A stretch of 26,627 nucleotides of DNA, from assembly GCA_964609385.1 (NCBI GenBank), contig CAZSSM010000090.1, positions 1 through 26,627 of the forward strand, in the 5' to 3' direction. Each line of letters opens with the position of its first letter. Positions within the stretch are counted from its first letter, which is position 1. A model generated the notes under the pieces. That model was given only the letters and a program-made list of their open reading frames with translations. It had not been told where the DNA came from and ran no database searches. The position numbers and the translations under genes were made by a program. The DNA is from CAZSSM01 sp964609385 (GTDB lineage Bacteria > Planctomycetota > Planctomycetia > Isosphaerales > Isosphaeraceae). Positions 25,416 to 26,627 of the stretch are shown here, piece by piece.

Positions 25416-25994
25416 TCACGGGGTCGTCAATTCGACCAGCGTTTTTGTGGTCGTCTTGCCTGAAGCAGGGACACGGATCACCGACTTCAGCAACTTGCCG
25501 GGAACCTCTTCGGAGATCCACGTCTTGGCGAAGCTCTTGCCGTTCTCGGTCACTCCCTCCGTGACATACCACACGGCTTGGTAGGTTTTGCCGAGCATTT
25601 CGATCTCCTCCTCACCCTGCTCGGCCGAGCGGGGCGGCTTGCCCACATCTTCGGGACGAACGCTGGGGGGTGGATAGAACTTGCGTCGAATGGTGGAGCG
25701 ACGCGACGCGACCGCTTCCTCAGTCCCTGCCGAACGGACGGCTTCGGTCTTCAAGACAATTGCCTTGTCGGGCGTCAAGGAAACCAACTCTGCAGTTGTG
25801 GTTGTCTCGACCCGAGACTCCTCATTGTCGTCGACCATCGTGACCGACTCGATCTTGATCTTGGTCCCAACGGGAAACTGTGCCCAACTCTTGTAAAGCG
25901 GGCTGTCGACCTGCCAAGCAGAGGCTGTCGTGTCGCCTCCAAAACAGGCGATCACCCCGAGCAAAAGGATTGCAAATGGGCGGACCACGAACAT
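25416..25994 (-). CDS. Secreted planctomycete protein of unknown function
   Basis: I start it at the ATG at 25994, with GGAG 8 nt upstream, giving 192 residues. It has a signal peptide (MFVVRPFAILLLGVIACFGG, cleavage near TASA-WQ). The mature part reads SPLYKSWAQFPVGTKIKIES, followed by an alternating beta-rich section (TTTTAELVSLTPDKAIVLKT) and KTWISEEVPGKLLKSVIRVP near the end. I know this pattern (YKxWxxFxxGTxxxxxxxT ... TTTxLxxxxxDKxxxE ... WxSxxVPGxxxxS) as a secreted family of planctomycetes often placed beside DUF1559 genes, as here. Its role is unknown. A terminator follows at 25251. Confidence 0.8.
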   Translation of the reverse strand: MFVVRPFAILLLGVIACFGGDTTASAWQVDSPLYKSWAQFPVGTKIKIESVTMVDDNEESRVETTTTAELVSLTPDKAIVLKTEAVRSAGTEEAVASRRSTIRRKFYPPPSVRPEDVGKPPRSAEQGEEEIEMLGKTYQAVWYVTEGVTENGKSFAKTWISEEVPGKLLKSVIRVPASGKTTTKTLVELTTP

Positions 25995-26580
25995 TTGTGA
26001 AGCTCCAGTGTTGGAACGATAATGATTTGAAAGAGAAACGATGTTGGAAGGTGTCATTGCTTGACAGGGAATCGTCAGTTCAAGACACTGCTGAACGTAG
26101 TCGAATTGTTGTGGAATGCCCATGGATTTACAGAGAATTTACAATCGTCCGACGAGTTGCGAGATTCTCGGCAAGCTTCCGCGACGTTCGGCAATCGTTT
26201 CGGGTTTTGACGGATCATTTGGCGTGTTCAGTAGGCTCGTCACTAATGGGTGCAAGCGAGCCTAATGTGAAGAGTCTTTTAGACCCCATTTATTGTATTT
26301 GAAATTCGCTTTTGACGCGGAAAATCCTTGACGACGTACAGTTGATTTCACAAAGTTTTGTCGGCATATGCCCTTGCAGATCATGTTTCGTCTCGGGCTG
26401 TGTTGCACTGTTTCTCGACGAGGTCAGAGAAACCCCCCCGGCTTCTCTGACCCGAGCTCCTGTGCGGTGGTGGGACGTTCTGTTGGTAACGACACTTTCC
26501 CAACCACCCTCAATGCGAATCATCCCCCTGTCTGATCCAACCTTCACCCCTTCTCGCACTTCTCCAGGAGTCATGCAACG
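25995..26580. other. Divergent intergenic region before the DUF1559 gene
   Basis: The ~590 bases are AT-richer than the neighbouring genes from 26000 to 26400. An inverted repeat at 26422-26452 is the clearest element. No credible gene was seen. The short ATG frame at 26573 stops after three codons. Confidence 0.45.
26422..26452. repeat. Perfect 10-bp inverted repeat upstream of DUF1559 gene
   Basis: GGTCAGAGAA (26422-26431) and its exact reverse complement (26443-26452) enclose an 11-nt C-rich loop, about 130 bases before the start codon. It could be an operator or a leader hairpin. No T-tract follows on either strand, so a terminator is less likely. Confidence 0.6.
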
Positions 26581-26627
26581 ATGATCTCCCGCGTGACCGC
26601 CCCGCGTCGCGGTGGCTTCACCCTGAT
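26581..26627 (+). CDS. DUF1559 prepilin-like protein, N-terminus only
   Basis: The gene is cut by the window edge after 15 full codons. The ATG at 26581 has an AGGAG 10 nt upstream. The translation MISRVTAPRRGGFTL ends in the RRGGFTL prepilin cleavage/methylation motif, after which a hydrophobic helix is expected. Planctomycete genomes carry dozens of DUF1559 proteins with exactly this beginning. They are thought to be pseudopilin-like exported proteins. The family call is an inference from the motif and the host group. Confidence 0.7.
   Translation, partial: MISRVTAPRRGGFTL

Noticed and set aside
26312..26584. 90-codon plus-strand frame before the DUF1559 start
   Set aside because: It runs through the inverted repeat, lacks motifs and a start signal, and overlaps the better supported ATG at 26581.
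1..26627. tRNA, rRNA, CRISPR arrays, insertion sequences
   Set aside because: Looked for T-loop (GTTCRA) contexts, repeat-spacer periodicity and transposase motifs; none was found by eye, though a covariance-model scan could still reveal a structured RNA.

Overview
The window looks like chromosomal DNA of a GC-rich planctomycete, most likely of the Isosphaeraceae (Isosphaera/Tautonia-like). The reasons are family-level. They are a prepilin-like DUF1559 N-terminus at the right edge, CPxCGKxYRVPDELAGRKIRCKxC-type zinc ribbons fused to membrane domains, a Ser/Thr-kinase-style C-terminal TPR remnant, a rhomboid with the characteristic C-terminal tail, a DksA-like C4 zinc-finger protein and several secreted families common in this group. 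No tRNA, rRNA, CRISPR array, insertion sequence or phage gene was seen. Functional names rest on motifs read by eye; no database search was run.

Layout. 1-2.5 kb: an RRM/glycine-rich RNA-binding protein (minus), about 970 bp without a gene, then a zinc-ribbon membrane protein interrupted by an in-frame TAG. 2.7-4.6 kb: a small membrane protein, a decayed minus-strand pair (kinase-type TPR remnant and a frameshifted gene, separated by an AT-rich scar), and a possible two-helix membrane protein. 4.8-8.4 kb: a secreted coiled-coil protein convergent with a large SWIM-SNF2 helicase, with a good terminator between them. 8.8-13.2 kb: a secreted DUF255/SSP411 protein with a DsbD-N-like tail, and a zinc-ribbon membrane-anchored protein. 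14.0-17.1 kb: a DksA-like regulator, then htrA and trpD, with a near-consensus sigma-70 promoter in front of htrA. 17.2-20.0 kb: four minus-strand genes (GNAT, rhomboid, STAS, an 86-residue acidic protein). 20.6-21.7 kb: a gluzincin-type peptidase. 22-25 kb: the tail of a broken esterase, a DUF6968-like protein, an ECF sigma gene carrying two opposite one-base shifts and joined to a Spy/CpxP-like domain, and an (alpha/alpha)6-barrel-like protein. 25.4-26.6 kb: a secreted planctomycete protein divergent from the truncated DUF1559 gene.

The genes do not form one pathway. Envelope and protein-quality functions recur (HtrA, rhomboid, DUF255/DsbD-like protein, Spy-like domain, secreted peptidase), as do regulatory ones (STAS, DksA-like, ECF sigma, kinase remnant). 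The most notable property is the number of damaged genes: an amber stop, three one-base frame shifts, a kinase reduced to its last ~115 residues, an esterase reduced to its last ~60, and a sigma factor apparently fused to its neighbour. These may be real decay or sequence errors, and raw reads would decide. I found no convincing new defence or biosynthetic system; the best candidates for new biology are the sigma-Spy fusion locus and the STAS/rhomboid/acidic-protein cluster.
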